Below, piece by piece: positions 63,052-64,000 of a stretch of 64,000 nt of DNA. The DNA is from Lepisosteus oculatus. Lineage: Eukaryota; Chordata; Actinopteri; Semionotiformes; Lepisosteidae. The stretch covers positions 14,906,001-14,970,000 of the forward strand of contig NC_090704.1 of assembly GCF_040954835.1 (NCBI RefSeq). The letters are read 5' to 3'. The position numbers were made by a program, and so were the translations under genes. A model generated the notes under the pieces. It had not been told where the DNA came from. It was given only the letters and a program-made list of their open reading frames with translations, and did not search any database. Every line of letters starts with the position of its first letter. Positions within the stretch are counted from its first letter, which is position 1.

Positions 63052-63400
63052 CAAATGACAAAGTTTAGGTGTCTGTGAAGCAGAAGTCCCTTTATTCATA
63101 TGCATATGGAAGTCTGGCTTGCAACCACCAGACTTAAAAAATAAGTAGCTGAAGATGGTCCTTTATACCTTCAAACACAAAGAGTTACTATGACATATTC
63201 TAAACAAATGATGAAAAAGCAACACCTGCCAATTAGTTATATCTAAGTTGCAGACTAGATAACAGTTAGTTCTTTTCATATTCTGGGCGTACAGCCAGCT
63301 TACCAAATACATGCCCTTATCTTACTGACCAAGGACAGGCAGCATCTTTATATACATTTGAGCACAAAACCTATGTCAAGCCACTAAACTGCATAGTTTG
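63052..63400 (-). repeat. Possible minus-strand LTR (low confidence)
   Basis: On the minus strand a TATATAAAGATGCTGCC TATA-like site is followed about 260 bp later by AATAAAGGGACTTCTGCTTC, which resembles an LTR promoter and poly(A) signal. Terminal repeats and a target-site duplication were not found. Confidence 0.25.
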
Positions 63401-64000
63401 CAAAAAACATACAAAAACATGAAAGTGATATTATTATCCCACTTCCTTGGCATCTCTCTTATCTCTTCATTCTTCAGATGTCTACTGTAATAATGTACCA
63501 AAAATATACATATTTTCTGTGTCTAAACACACTAACAAAAAAGATTGCAGGTGAAGTTTATTTATATGGCCTTGTTAACAATGTGTGCACTTGTGAACAG
63601 GAAATCCTCTTTAATGTAAAGCATATAGCAGTTAAAAATGATTACATTCACCACAGCACTTACTTGCAGCCAATTAACACAGTGTCTGCAAAATCAAATT
63701 CCCCAGAGTCAGATGCTTCTTAAGTCTGTACCTTAGTCAGAAGACTCACTGCCTGCACACCTAAAACGCTTGTAGAGTTATTTTCCATTGTATACTTGTA
63801 TTGCATGCGTAATGAAAAAAACAACCCTTGAACCTGCATATTTGTCTTTTATAATAGAAATGGTTGTGAAAGGAAAAAATCCTACAGTTTTTTAAATGAA
63901 ATATACCTTGGAAGAAATTATTAAGGGAGTTTATTTTTCTGATTTATTGGAGAACAATATAGTATAGCCTTAAGTCTTCAATATTCCACAACCAATGAAG
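63401..64000. other. Intergenic sequence, nothing recognised
   Basis: AT-rich. The open frame at 63478-63723 has no recognisable motif. Confidence 0.3.

Noticed and set aside
36000..64000. Search for SHISAL2A, the next gene after GPX7 in human
   Set aside because: No frame shows the Cys-rich Shisa-like motif or its membrane segment, so the gene is either outside the window or not visible by eye.
1..64000. CRISPR arrays, bacterial operons, phage or integron structures
   Set aside because: The DNA is vertebrate nuclear sequence with spliced genes. No regularly spaced repeats or prokaryotic gene layout are present.

Overview
The window is vertebrate nuclear DNA, most likely from a ray-finned fish. 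Exons are small and split by GT-AG introns, the background is AT-rich, and the transposon set fits a fish: Penelope-like element (PLE) fragments, a 5S rRNA-derived SINE, tRNA-derived SINEs and non-LTR retrotransposon ends with short microsatellite tails. I cannot name the species. Only one copy of each gene is seen.

Three genes are supported, in the order PRPF38A (+), TUT4/ZCCHC11 (-), GPX7 (+). From memory this is the human chromosome 1p32 order. Bases 1-550 hold the last exon and 3' UTR of PRPF38A. TUT4 fills about 2.8-26.4 kb on the minus strand and can be read completely: 29 coding exons join in phase into 4,755 nt, 1,584 residues plus stop, behind one non-coding first exon. It is a terminal uridylyltransferase with a degenerate N-terminal and an intact C-terminal nucleotidyltransferase module, one C2H2-like finger and three CCHC knuckles. 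GPX7 lies at 30.95-35.95 kb on the plus strand in three exons (185 residues); it is a Cys-type, ER-targeted glutathione peroxidase ending in KDEL. TUT4 and GPX7 diverge across about 4.6 kb that has filled with nested repeats.

From about 36 kb to 64 kb I see no convincing gene. This stretch holds SINEs, a LINE end, a probable solo LTR, other repeat fragments, a perfect palindrome and one weak candidate terminal exon at 54.4 kb.

The main interest beyond the genes is the mobile-element record. Several insertions keep target-site duplications: an inverted pair of PLE 3' tails in a TUT4 intron (15 bp), a 5'-truncated PLE that still encodes part of its GIY-YIG-side C-terminus (10 bp), two copies of one LINE that share an in-frame stop (14 and 16 bp), and a 161-bp SINE in a GPX7 intron (15 bp). 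I found no clearly new biological system. The strongest leads are the PLE tail family with its conserved hammerhead-like core and the inverted PLE pair.
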